Assembly: GCA_013398955.1 (NCBI GenBank)
Contig: VWPU01002122.1
Location: 124,001-188,000 of the forward strand
From: Callaeas wilsoni
Taxonomy: Eukaryota > Chordata > Aves > Passeriformes > Callaeidae
Length of the DNA: 64,000 bases
Reading direction: 5' to 3'
In this document: positions 1-13,000 of the stretch, piece after piece
Layout: each line of letters starts with the position of its first letter
How positions within the stretch are numbered: position 1 is the first letter of the stretch
The notes under the pieces: model-generated
What the model saw: only the letters and a program-made list of their open reading frames with translations
What the model was told of the DNA's origin: nothing
Database searches by the model: none
Position numbers and translations under genes: made by a program

Positions 1-3000
1 GACTGTACAATAAATCATCCACTAGGGTAGTCACATTTTAAGTAAATATACATTTCCACATTAAAAGAAATAGAGAAATTGAAATTATAGGGCACATATC
101 TTTAAAAAGTAGTATTATTGCAGCTAAATAAATGAGCAAGTGCACATTGCAATAGTAAAAATATCTGCACAATGGACTTATTACCCCTTAAAACCCAATA
201 TATCGAAATAGAAAGGTAGTTAGATAAATAGTGATGATCAACAGATTTTTTTATGAGATTATATAGAGGGGTTTTTTTTTAAATCCCAGGTTTTGTTTAA
301 ACAGGGATGATGAGAAGTAATTTATTTGAGTGAATAATTCAAAATTTAGAGAACAATTAATGGTAATCTATCAAGAGTTCAAAATATATCACCTTACTTT
401 TTTGATTAACTGATGAAACATTATATATTTCTTTGTTATTAGTTAATATTTTCTGTTAATATATTATGGTATTGTGCAGCTTTGTTCTTCAGCACGGTTT
501 CCTAAATATTTCTCTTGAATGTACAGATGTTTTAATGGTGAGTGTTGCTGAAATTTTTTTTTGCATTTTTGATTTCTCAATCTTGAATGAAAATTCATGC
601 ATTCCAATCCACATAATTTAATATTATGTGATGAGTAAATGCAGTCTGCTTTTAAATTGTGAAGAATTTTTTGTAGAAAAGGAAGGATATAAAAAATGTC
701 TCATGAGCACTGTTTGTAGGCAGCTTAGTAATCTTTCAGTTTTCTGTAGTAAAAGATCTTAGTACACATGCAAATTATATCAATATTTCTTTTAAAAATA
801 AGATGTACTAACATTAATTAAAATAATTAGAAAGTAAATTCAAATTCTCTTGTTGCCTTAGTAAGTGACAGTGTGTTCAGCTTTTTCCATTCCCACAGTG
901 TTGTTTAATATGTGGAAAGACTTGAATATGCAAAATACAAAAATCTGCTAAAGTAAAATTAAGATTTTGATGTTAAACTTTTTAAGATTTAGTATAGGTC
1001 AACTTATGAAATTTCCTATTTCATTGCTGTTCTTTTAGTTACTAGTTCTGGATAGTTCTTCATGATTTGGTGAGAGGAATGGGAAATCACATTTATACAC
1101 TGCTATGCTATCAGTTAGATCTGGTAACCAGGATATCCTGATTTAGCATCATTTTTGATCAATGATTTTTTGTGTGTGTTGTTTTCATGTATATTTTGGA
1201 TGTAATATACTTTTACTTTTCATTCTGTAAATGTTGGGCACTGCAATTTTGAACTGTATCTTGGCAGTTAGGCAGAAACCACAACACGAGAGAAAAATTA
1301 GAATTACATTACATATTAGTGAGCTTTACTTAGTCTGTAAGGTGGTTCCATTTCATGATGTGGAGGGAGATGTTTTTAACATAAATAGGTGCCATTAGCA
1401 GTCCTTAGGGAAAAGCGTTGAAACCTTTTTAGGAACTGAGTTTTGTGAAATACTTGGAGGAGTTTTCGTGCTGACCTTAAGGGAGAAAATTTTTGGACAG
1501 ATTAATCTGTTAATCAATATCCCTAATGGTTCATTTTCAGTAGAAGTAATACCCAGATCAAGAACCACATAAAAAAACATGTTATAAGGATTTAGCTGTG
1601 TGAAGCCAAACACTGTCCTGAGGCTAAAATAGAGACACTTGTTTCTTTACTGCATAATAATTATCAACATTGAATTAAATAAATTCATTCTTTCATGTTG
1701 ATTTCTTTGAAAGTTATGACGCAAAGTGGGTGGCAAAACCTAGGCCTTCTGTCATCGAGAAGAAGTGTTCAGTAAAAGAGAATTGCTGAACTCAAAAGTT
1801 CAAGTGACCAGCACTTTTAATAAGAAAGTGGAAAGGTAACTGAAAGAGTCAGCATATTTCCCCAGAAAAATGATGCACCATTTTAAGGCTATCAGAGAAA
1901 ATATCAGTTTGAAATATGTATTTTCCAGTAGAAAAAGTTAATCCAAGCATCTTTGCGGTCCAAGGCAGAAGAAATGTATTTCAAGGTATTTCAAATACCT
2001 GATTATAATTTTTTAGTAATAATAGCACACTTGTCTGTGCTTTGATGATGTACTGACATGTTCATAAAGATTAAAACCTGGAATATGCAACTCTTTGGGG
2101 AATGCAAGCAGTTCCTGCTGTGAGTTTTAAACAAAGTTTTCGGTAAAAAGGTTTGATTTGTTTTATACTTTGAGAAAATTCTGAGGAGGTAACCTAGCTA
2201 GAGACATTTGCTTTCTCCTTTCTGGTATATTTTTTATTATTTAAAAGCTTTGGTTTCAAGAGAGCAGCAGCAGACGCTTTCAGCACTAGGGCTATATACA
2301 CCAGAGCTGGCTTTGAACTGCAGAGTACAGATCTAATTACACAGCTTGTAACTGTGGAACCACTTCTCTCTATTCTAAATTACTTTTCCTAACTTATTTG
2401 CATAATGTAATGCACAGAGATTTTACCACTGAAATATAATATTCTCTGACACAGTTAGGACAGGCTAAATTAACCCTCCTAAGACCATAGTGCTGTCTTA
2501 CAGTATGTTTGATAAATGTTTACTGACTTTATTGGGGAAAAAACATTCAACAAGGTGTTATATGTCAATTTTTAGCTAGGGCTGGTTCTTTAAAAATATA
2601 TGGTGATTTACAGAGATTACAAGATGTAACAAGATTTACAGAGATTGTTGTCTGAGAAGTTCTTTTTTTTCGGTCGACAATTTTGCAATCACTTTAAATT
2701 TTTTCAGGTGTTGATATGTGGTCATTTAATACATAAAAGTCAATGAATTCAGGTGTGCATTATTACTTTTAAAACAGTGGGAAGTAAATATCAAAGAAAC
2801 GTGCTGCACATCTGAAAATAAGGTGTCTATCAGAACTGTAGGAAGGCTTCTGGGTAGAGGACGGTTGCACAATACTTGTTTCTTAGTTATTGTCTGCATA
2901 CTAACGCCTTAGGTCTTTCTGAATGAATGATTGCTATGGTGTTAGATATTGTCCTACATGTAGGCAGACGTTTTGAAATCATAATGAAGTCTTATCAAGT

Positions 3001-3873
3001 CTGTACCAAGCCTCTGCTAACTGAAAGCAGAAACATGCTTTTTATTGTTTATACTGGATGAATTTATTGAAGTTTATTGAGTATAATAGGCAGAAGAGAA
3101 AGGGAACTCAGAGCATAAAATGCAATGTGGTCCCAATCTATCTGTCCCATTCCAGTTCTTGAAGCATGTGTAGTGAGTGCCTCTGGCTGTCAAAGTTTCT
3201 AAAGCTCACAGGATTGTTTCTAGACATATATTATGGCAGGCAGTAATCAGAAAGGAATATTTCAGTTGTTTTTAGGTAAAAGACTCGGACTCTTTTTTTA
3301 GGACTCATGTCGTTTTCAGCAGCATGAAAAAAATGTAAAACATTTCTCTCAAAGATTTTGATTAATGTTTTCATGGCTTTTGCATATTGTATTAGTGGTC
3401 CTGCTGTTAACAGTGGTAATATTCTTGTGAGCTTTTAACTGTGAGCATTGCTCAGTAGTTCGCTTTTGTTCGATTGGTTGCTGTTTTCTCACATAGCCAA
3501 ATTGTAGCATCAGAATGTTTATTTGTTTCCAGATCATTTAGGATGTGGCAAATAACACAACTCTTTACAACAATGTTAATCTCAGTACTTTGTGAAGATG
3601 AACTATTTATGGCCTACAATTGTTCCCTATTTTTAAAGACTTAAGAATTTTTTAAAAATGCAACCTTCTCAAAAGCTCTTTGAAAATATTAGATACAATG
3701 TAGGCAGAACCATCCTTTAATTGCCTTTAAGCGGCATTAGTTTTCATCGATATGCCATATATTTACTAGTTTTTGTCATTCCCATACGGAATATTTTGTA
3801 ATTAAAGTGCTTTCATTATTTGATTAAACCTTTTTTTTTATTTCTCACTGGCCTTGTTTCTTTCTGTCTAAAG
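1..3873 (+). other. ASCC3: ASCC3 intron, 3' part (upstream end outside window)
   Basis: AT-rich sequence leading to the acceptor TCTGTCTAAAG at 3863-3873. I looked for the preceding ASCC3 coding exon (the segment before VMVFVHAR) and found nothing resembling it, so the previous exon is outside the window. No transposable element or RNA gene is recognisable; the short open frames here have no coding character. Confidence 0.85.
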
Positions 3874-4008
3874 GTGATGGTGTTTGTTCATGCTCGAAAT
3901 GCTACAGTACGAACTGCTATGGCTCTTCGAGAAAAAGCAAAAAACAATGGTCATATTTGTCACTTCTTGTCACCCCAAGGATCAGAATATGGACAAGCTG
4001 AAAAACAG
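3874..4008 (+). CDS. ASCC3: ASCC3 exon A: RecA2 start of helicase cassette 1 (motif IV)
   Basis: This exon has 45 complete codons, phase 0 at both ends (window codons 1-45). It begins VMVFVHAR at 3874-3897, the motif IV strand that opens the second RecA-like domain of Ski2-type helicases, followed by the NATVRTAM helix. The acceptor is TCTAAAG before 3874 and the donor is CAG|GTAAGT, close to consensus. The C-terminal half ([20 protein letters not shown]) differs from human ASCC3, as remembered, more than other exons do, which suits a surface loop. It ends AEKQ and continues into VQRSRNKQ of the next exon. Confidence 0.95.
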
Positions 4009-7000
4009 GTAAGTGAATAATTTGCACTGGTAGTCTTTTCAGTCTTGGAATTGATGTTTTCTACAAGACAGTCCAGCATGGGAATAGATGCAGCATTTTT
4101 GAGCTTCTGGGAAGATTTTGCTTTGAAAAGTCATGTGAAGTTGCTGAATTGAATGGAGGACCAGAAGGAGTAATGGTAAAGGAAGAGCAAAGTCCTATTA
4201 CTTTCAGTTTGTTAAGATAAAGCTGATAATCGTGTTTTATGCAACCTGTGCTACTTGACAGTAACCTTCATGTTTGCAGCTCAGGAAGTCCCTAAACCAC
4301 CAGTTTCAAGGAATATGCCAGTATATCTGCTGAAAGAATATTTCCATAACAATTCTTAATTCTGTGCTCTGTGTGGCATTTATATTTGGTGATAGCAACT
4401 GAGGTCTAAAGATTAGAGTTAGCAGTGTCTTTTTAACATCCCTTGAAAAATAAGGTTCTTTCCACAATTGGTTTCTTCCCATGAACATAGAGGAGATACT
4501 TACTCACTGTAAAAGTTTTAATACATATGTGAGATACCTTCTTGCCTTGGGAAATATATCGATAAAATCTTCAGTATTTTGGACCTGTGAATTAGAATTT
4601 TCTGACAGTTTTAGATTCTTGTGTCTGTCGTTAGTTGTAATAAATATGTTACCTTATTATATACCTCTGAAGAGAATGTGAAAAGATTCATTCAGTCTTA
4701 GTAATTATGAATGCAGTGTAGATGTTACAGTTGGTAGAATCAGATTTCTGAAATGCAGAGAAATGTAAAATCAGGATCAAATATGTTCTTTTTGTCAAGA
4801 TGCTTCTGAGACCTATAATAAGTATTTTAAAACTATGCTTTTATAAGTTGTCATTATATTTCATAAAATAACATATTTAAAAGCTGTTCTTTTTCTAGTA
4901 GATGTTAGTATATGCTGCATTATAAAAATAACATCAAACCTGAACTTGGAGACTCCATGTTTCTACTCTAACACTAATTAATGCTGAACTTTTTTTCATT
5001 AGATTTCTTAGAACAAAATCTGAAACTCTTCATTTATTAAAAATAATGTTCGTTTTTTAATGGTAATACAAGAAAAAAAATAAGCTATTGAATATACTAG
5101 TGCTTATTTAGACAGTCAAAATTATTGCTAAAGAAATTAAGAAAAATTTCGTGCCTATTTCAGCAGTGCATATTTTGTGAGGTATCTGTCAAGGAAATAT
5201 TCATCCAAACTCCCTCTGTATGTCAGTGAAAACAGCTCCTATATCTTTAGTTTTACTTTTCATTAATTAATTAAATTATATTAAATTAATTAGGAAGCAT
5301 ATTCCTGTGTCGATGGAAACCACAAAACTGTCACAGAGAAAAGTTCTAAACCCATTTGGAATATGTGCAATATGAATGTGTTTTGATGTGCTTTTTACTT
5401 GTGGATATGGCAGTAGACCACATCTCTGAGGCAATGCATCGTATGCACCGTACTGGGAAGCACAGACTGGGAAGTGGAGGACAGGGAGTTGTGTTCTCTG
5501 TTAGGCTGATCTTCGACTGTGCAGAGCCCCACAGTGAAACTGAACATGTGCAGCTCCTGTCTGGTTCAAGGCTGGAGCAGGAAGGAAGGGACGGGGAGGT
5601 TCTGGTTGAGATCTGTTGTGGACTATCTGTCCAGGCGGATGGAGTGGTTGTGACTTACTAGTGGATACTGGCAGAAGTCTCCCCACTTCATTGTCCACCA
5701 TTATGTGGGATGGTGGCATTATTCAGGCCATGAGGTTTGTAGACTACATTTAGAGACTGCTTTTGATTCCAACCAGGCTTTTACTTTGCTCCTCAAGAAT
5801 TGGCGACAACCATTTCCATGAATGGCAAATTTCATTGTAGTGATTGAGCTCAGTATTCAGAGGAAGGTTTTGATGGTAAACAGTGAGACTTAGGACTGTA
5901 GTCTTTGGGAGAGCAGTCTTTGGCTTATTTAGAGAATTACACAGTAGGATCTGCTGGGAGGCTTCCATGAAGCAGATAAATCTCTGCTTTTACACTGAAG
6001 AAATGGCTTGAATAGGGAGGAGTTCACCTTCACTGAAAGCAGTGATGACTTGGCATCGTGATTCAGGAAGTGAGGAAGAAACTGGGAAAGAGAGAGGTAA
6101 GTGAAAAAATGAATACTTAAGTTGTAAGCTTTATGTGCTATTCATGAAAAATGCAAGTAAAATATTGTCACTATATGTTTATGTGAAATGTACTTGTTAT
6201 TCTAAGCAAACTCCCAAGGGAACTTGAATTCTGATGTGGGAATATTACTCTTTTAATATGAAAATGTAAGCATCATCCTGTTTCAGGAAAAGCTGTAGAC
6301 AAGATGAGTACTAATGGTACATGCTTCCAAGTGTTCCTACAGAGAAACTTGAAGCATGAAAATGTAATGTGAGAAATTATGGAATCTTTCTCAATAGAAT
6401 TTTAAAAATTCTGAATATTAGTACCCAGGAAGGGTGTGGAAGATGAGGGAAAATGCAGTTACAAACCAAGCTGGTGGTGGTTGTCTGGGAAAGCAAGAGC
6501 AGGAAGTGTGACTCTTAATAACAGAACAAATTCGTAACCAGATAAGAAGGAAAAGGTGTGAAGATAAGAGTGTCCTGGTTCCAGCCAGGACAGGGTTAAT
6601 TTTTACAGTAGCCAAGAGGAGACCTGGAGATTATTCTGTGCCAACTCACATCATTGCTGGGGGCAGAGGAAAGGGAGTGTCTTCTGGGGAGAAGAGGTTC
6701 CCTCTGGTCGTGTGGGTGCAGCAGAGAGAGTAGTCTGGTAACCCCAGTTCCAGCCATCACACCTGAATTGTTCCCCTCTTTCTTGTACCCTCTGTCATTA
6801 GCACTGTTGCTGTTAGTGTTTGTTTTCTTCTCTCTTTGTTGTTTCCAGTAAATTGTTCTTATCTCAACCTGTGATCTTCACATTTCCTGCCTCCAGTTCT
6901 CCTCTCCAGTGCAGGGGGAGGCTGTGGGAGGGGAAGAAGCAAGAAGTGCATGGTTTGGAGACTCTCAGTGGGAGCAGTAAATTGGGGAGTATCATCCCTA

Positions 7001-10000
7001 AACCAGGACATATAGCAATGAATGAGGGGGAACTGTGTTCTCAGGCAGAGATCACATAACATTCTTGTGTCTGCCTTGAGTCTTGCAATGGCTATCAAGA
7101 GACAGAAGAACTCATTAAATTCTTCCAGTGATCAGTATATGTCATATGCATATATTACATGAGTGTAAATTTGGATTATTTTACTTCTTGTGCATGTATG
7201 TATGATCTAGATATTGGGGAAAAATATTATTTTTATTACTATTGTTATTATTTTATACAAATTAGATACTGCAGTTTACTTAAGGGCTCCTTCACTGACA
7301 CACATAAATAAATCAGTAATGGGAATACTAAAAATAGAGTGAAGGCCTACTCATACTGAAATCTGTAGCAAAACACTCCCAGTAATTTTTCCCAACATAC
7401 TTCCATTTGTCCTCTTTCAGGATCCATTCAACAAACAAAGCTAAATTATATTCATTTTATTTACAATGAAAATTAAGTATTTTGTTGATTCTGGCTCTGT
7501 TACCTAATACCTATTGTCTACAAAAGGAGTTTTCAAGACTTTGAGGGGATGTGTGTTCTCTGTTCGCCAGAAACTTGCTGTTTAAACTAATGTGAATATA
7601 ATGTATTGAAATAATTATGTCACAGCATGTATCTTTGAGGCATATTTTTATTTATATACAGTTAGCACAATAAAGATACTAATCAAGTAAGATATATACT
7701 CTGCCAAGGCAGCAACTGTGCATAAACAGCCATCAATAATCATAAAATGAGTAATACGCTATCAACATTTTGCTGAGCAATTAAGGCTCTTGCATATGAA
7801 GACTTATGAGTATACCAAGGATTTCAGTGATTAGAGCATGTGGTGGGCTGTTATTGAAACTGTTACTGTTCAGTCTAAATTTTCTTTTTCTTTCTTAGCA
7901 GTAAATATTTCTAACAGAAGTAGCTAGAACAAGAGCAGTAGTGTATGTGCATCTTACCAAAAGGCTTTGCAATCATGTATTTTGTCATAGGAACTTTCGA
8001 CACTAGTATTTCTAAAGATTTCAAAGTGTGACAGATAAAGACTCATGGCACGTTGAAGTCAAGCTGGGTATGAAGAAGTTGGTTATTTTCCTTAACTTTC
8101 TGCTTTCTCTCCAATAACCCGCCCTGGAATTAAACACCAGAATGGGTGGAACAGCACTGGCTGAATCAAGTACAATGCACATCTACATTCAGGTAGCCTG
8201 AAAGTGTAGAAGTTTTCTCCCTCAGTAGTAGTTCTAATGCTGGAGAGGTTTACTGGCGAAGGTAAGAACTTCAGTACCACATAGGTGTACACACAGAGCC
8301 CACATTTACAGGCTGAAGTGACTGTCATCAGGAATAGTATTTGTACAGTTTTCTACCATTACGAATGTCAGAAAAAAAAAGAATGCTGTTGCAGACAACT
8401 GTGGTTCTAAACAGAACAAGTCAGAGTTGTAGAAATACTGCAGGGACACACTAATGGATTCATAGTTTTGTGTACAAGAAGGACCAGCTGTTGTGAAATG
8501 TTTATAATGTGATGTAGGGAATCGAGCAAGGCACAAAATTCTGTTTGAGCTCTAGTAACAATTTCTGAAATGTTTATAGCCTTGACATGTGTAATTCTTC
8601 ATGTCTGAATTGGCCTGCCTAGTGCTCTAGACCCAGGATCTTAGGCTAGATCTCTTCACTGATTTAAATTTTTTCCCTGAAAAAGTTTTTATTCATTTAA
8701 ATAGCGAATTATTGTTGTTAGAGGTAGATCAAGCTACTCAGTAAGTCTTTCAATAACAAACTTACAGTGGCCAAGAGAATATAGTGGGAAGAGCATTCAC
8801 ACTCCTGTTTCTTAGACATTTGCTGTCTAGAGAAACTATTTCTCTAGACAGACTGTGTGTCTGACCTGGCACAGCCGTTCTTACACCTTATACCATAAGT
8901 CAGATACATCTTATCCAATAAGTTGAGTAGTAACATGGTAAAACACATGACTTTTAAGAGCTTTTCTGGGTTCTTTTTAAAATCCATTCTCCAAACATGA
9001 CCCGGTTTCTTTGTTCCTGATACCTCCAAGCTCATCTGTAGGTGAGCCAGGTGGCGATGTGGAACTGATCTGTCCTTGCAAGCATTTACCATTCCTTCAG
9101 AGTGTTTCTGATTTCCAAACTGTACCTTTAATCAGCATGTTCATATTTTAAATTTTTGATCACTGGTACAAATATTAAATATGCATAGGTCAAACTGGGT
9201 CTCTGAAGAACCTCATTGACATTCTGTCATGTGACAGTTCCTATAAGCAATTAATTTCTTCGATCATCATTGCCTGATTTTAATCTCTTTAGTAAATTAA
9301 ATTCATTTTATATAGTACTTAATTCCCAATGTCAGATCATATAAATGAAATTTCTGACAGAAGTCTAACTGTATAATATCAGTTCTGTGTGATGCAGAGT
9401 GATTAATCTAAGCTTCATAATGATAATATCATGTTTGTCTGACAAGAGCTATCTTGTATAAATGGATGTTTATTGGCACTGTTCCCAAATTTATCAGACT
9501 ATAGGCCATTCAGTCTTGCCACTTCATTTGACATGAAATTTAGCAATACCTGGCAGAGAATAATCTTGATAATCTAATACAGTCCTTATTTTGTATTCTC
9601 TATGCCGTTTTCACTGTAATAGATGAATAAAATACTTAGAATCGTCTGAAATCCAGTATATGACTTACAAGAATAAGTAATACTCAAATCATGCATGTTC
9701 TAGCCTAGACACAGCAAGTGGAAGTCAAAGCTACTTCACAGGATGAACTAAAAAAAGTAGAATAGCTAAAAGCATTGTATTCTTTGCTGGCCTTAAAAAT
9801 CTGAAAGCAATTACTAATCCTCTTAATTATCTGTCAAACATTTTTAAACTATTAGAAATTAATTTTTAGAGAGCATTCATCAAATATTTAATGTGTAATC
9901 AATTGCCTGACATTTAATTATTTCAGAGCAATCCTCATTTTATTTTTGTTTTACTAATAACATATCTAATATTTGATATGCCATTAAAAAAACTGTAAAA

Positions 10001-13000
10001 GTAAAATGAGGATATGTATTCAAATACATTAGGCTATAATAAATGTCAAACATATATTGAAGTTTCCTATTTGTTTTATAATTACTATATTTTTTAACTT
10101 TTGAAAAATATTTGCTAATTATCTCTCAGAGAAGGGAATGAAGCTCTCTGTATTTCTTTCATAGGACATTTGATTCAGTAGTCCTGTTTGAAGGTCAGAG
10201 ACAAAATTCATGATAAGATGTGGTCCTAACAATTCACACGTTAAAGAAAAATGTGTTCAGTACAGAGTGATGCCACTGTTTTGATGAATCCTGAGCTGTG
10301 GAATCTAGCAGTGTTATTCAGATGGACACTTAGATTTTGGGGAGGCCTTTTTACAGAGGGATATATTGTGAGCAATAGAAAAATATTGCCTTCAGGTTTT
10401 TTAGCAGTATTCCTAGATATTAAAGTTAAGTGTTTACTGTTGTAAACAGAAATAAAAAGTTGACAGAAACAATAAATTTCTTTTTGCTTTTGCTTTTCCT
10501 GACCTTTAAAAAGGAAAACCACTTGAAGTTGGATGTATATTTCTATTATTCTAATAGTTACTTTTTTACATGTCATTCTAGAAATTGCATTTACATAGCT
10601 TTAAGTTTGTAGTTCTATTTTTGGTTTGATGCTCTACATACTCCTGTGTATTGTTTACAGTCTACTGGAATTTTCTAGTGTTTTTATTATGAATCAGAAG
10701 GTATAAAATATATGGTATAGATTTAAATCTGTTATCAACTATTTTTCTGAAAATCAGTCTCTTATCCAAGGATTTCAGACTTGTTGACTTGTCTCTCAGG
10801 CTCTGATAGTTACAGCACTGATGTAACAAATAACAGTCTTCTGCTATCCTCTGAAAAAATAAAATGGACTTTTTTTTCCCCCCTAATCTATGGGCTTGAT
10901 CATAGATTCAGTTTTATCTATCATGAGTGTCAACTTGATATGCAACAATGCTTAGTTTCATCCTGTTTATCACTGGAAAGCCACCTCATGAATATTTGTT
11001 CTGCTTCTAGAAGCTGCACTGCATTAGTAATGGATCTCCTAGAAGGAAAATGGGTTAGCAAACCTTTTTCTAGAATGATCTCTGAGGTTGCAAATACAGC
11101 TGACAGGGGTGCTGACGTTTTTCTTCAAGGAGCTACTAAAAGACGTTTTATGCTTTTGTAAAGAACTTCTCAGCTATTTCAGAGTTATTCAGGTTAACAT
11201 CAGTAATGGATTTAACCACTGTAAATATAAGATTTAATGCCTTTTCTTATTAATCCTCCATGGAAATGCTCTGATAAACTCTGGGGTAATGTGTTGCCTG
11301 TAGTATCCCCTTTCATTGTTGACAAAATTTCCTATTAAATACTAAATGTGCTTAGTAAGATCATTTGAAACTGTTGTCATTTTATAACATGATTAAACTT
11401 CTCTCCTGAAATGAAGTCTACCACAGTCTTCTGCAAGGTAGCACAGTCTTTGCATTCAGTAAATTCAGACGTTAAGGTAAATAAATTTGTTTAAATGTCT
11501 TATTAGTGCTTCAAAATATAGAAACTGAGATTCAAAGTTATACTGTTTAAAAGAATGTATTTAATAGGTAATTCTCTTTAAATCTAAGACTTCTTTGAAA
11601 TGACTGATTAAAATATACTGAAAGTTCTTTCTCTGTGGGATATGGGAAGAATATTAGGCCAGTAGAGGTTCTTTGATGTCAGGCTATGACATTACATACT
11701 GTAATGTGTAGTTCTAACAAGTTATTTGGTTGATGCTGCAGTTACAGGGATTTCCACAGTCAGTAGCAGCATATGTGTATTTTTTCTTTTAAAATCAGTA
11801 TAAATCTTGATATTACTGTAAAACTAACTGATTAAAATAAGTGAATGTATTAAAGGTATAATACTTTCTAATATTTTCCTATGCTTTCTTAGCTGTTTCT
11901 TATTCTTACGTAAACATTTGTATCTCTTTGGCTTTCCTGAAATTTTAACTTCATTCTGGGCACTGAGAGAGAAAAGCCATGCAACATTCTCTTTTCCTTT
12001 GACTGGGAAAATCTCCTTCAATTAGCTGCTAGGATTTTTTAACATGTAATCCAGATCAAAAAGAAGTTTGCTGTGTCTTTTCCCAGTAGATACTAATGGA
12101 TAGCTTTCCTGGATAAGAGGATTTCAACTTGAAATCTCATTCATTGTATCAAGTATATTTGGCTATCAAATAGCTATGCTAATATTAAAGAAACAAATTG
12201 CAAACTTCTGAGACATTTGGGAGGGAAAAGCAAAAACAAAACAAGTATGATTGTTTTCATATTCACAGGTTTGGGGACTGCACTCTTTGTACTTCAGTAG
12301 CACAGCCTTCTACCCACTTTTCATTTTGGCAGTGCTTATTTTCACCATGTGTAATCAAGTTCAGGTGTATATTAAAAATATATGAGGTATGTTGAGAGGA
12401 TAAAGCTCCCTTTTCTTCATTTTGTTCTGTCATTTAACAGGTTCAAAGGCTGGCAGTATCTGGTTAGTGGTCACCACTCCAGCAAGAAGAAATTATAAAT
12501 AATATTAAAGTCAGTATAAGTGCTCTCTGCCCTAGCCCTTTTTCAGCCCAAAGAGCTTGGTTGGTTCAGCCTGTTTTCAGCTGCTTTCAATCCCTAGGGA
12601 TTGTTCCAGAGGAGGAGAAGGAAAAAACAAAAAAACAAAAAGCAGCTTAATTTACTACTGACCCCTAGGTCTTGCTTCCTTTTCCAAAACGTTCGTTTTG
12701 CAGCCAGTTAGTTCTAGTTTGCAGTGTGAAACCTTATGCAATATGTTCACAGTAAGACTGTAGACAACAACATTTTTCAGTCACCTTTTTTGTATGAGAT
12801 GCACCAAGCCATACTGACAAATGGTTCTGATCACGTGCAGTTTTAGTACCTTTGTATGGAAATCATATACTGACTAGAAAATAGTGTTTAAAGAGATCCT
12901 ACCTACTTAGGAATTCATTTGTCAGGAAATAGTGTAGCTACACTAATCATTAGTAACGAAGAGTAATGATTGAAAAGTTAATAACAATTTGCAGGGTTTC

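Noticed and set aside
10241..10576. 111-codon minus-strand frame
   Set aside because: Overlaps two opposite + frames of similar quality, is AT-biased low-complexity, and resembles no known protein.
10781..11161. 126-codon + strand open frame in the long intron
   Set aside because: It opens with TTG, has no recognisable domain, no splice or promoter context, and is of a length reachable by chance in 28 kb of intron.
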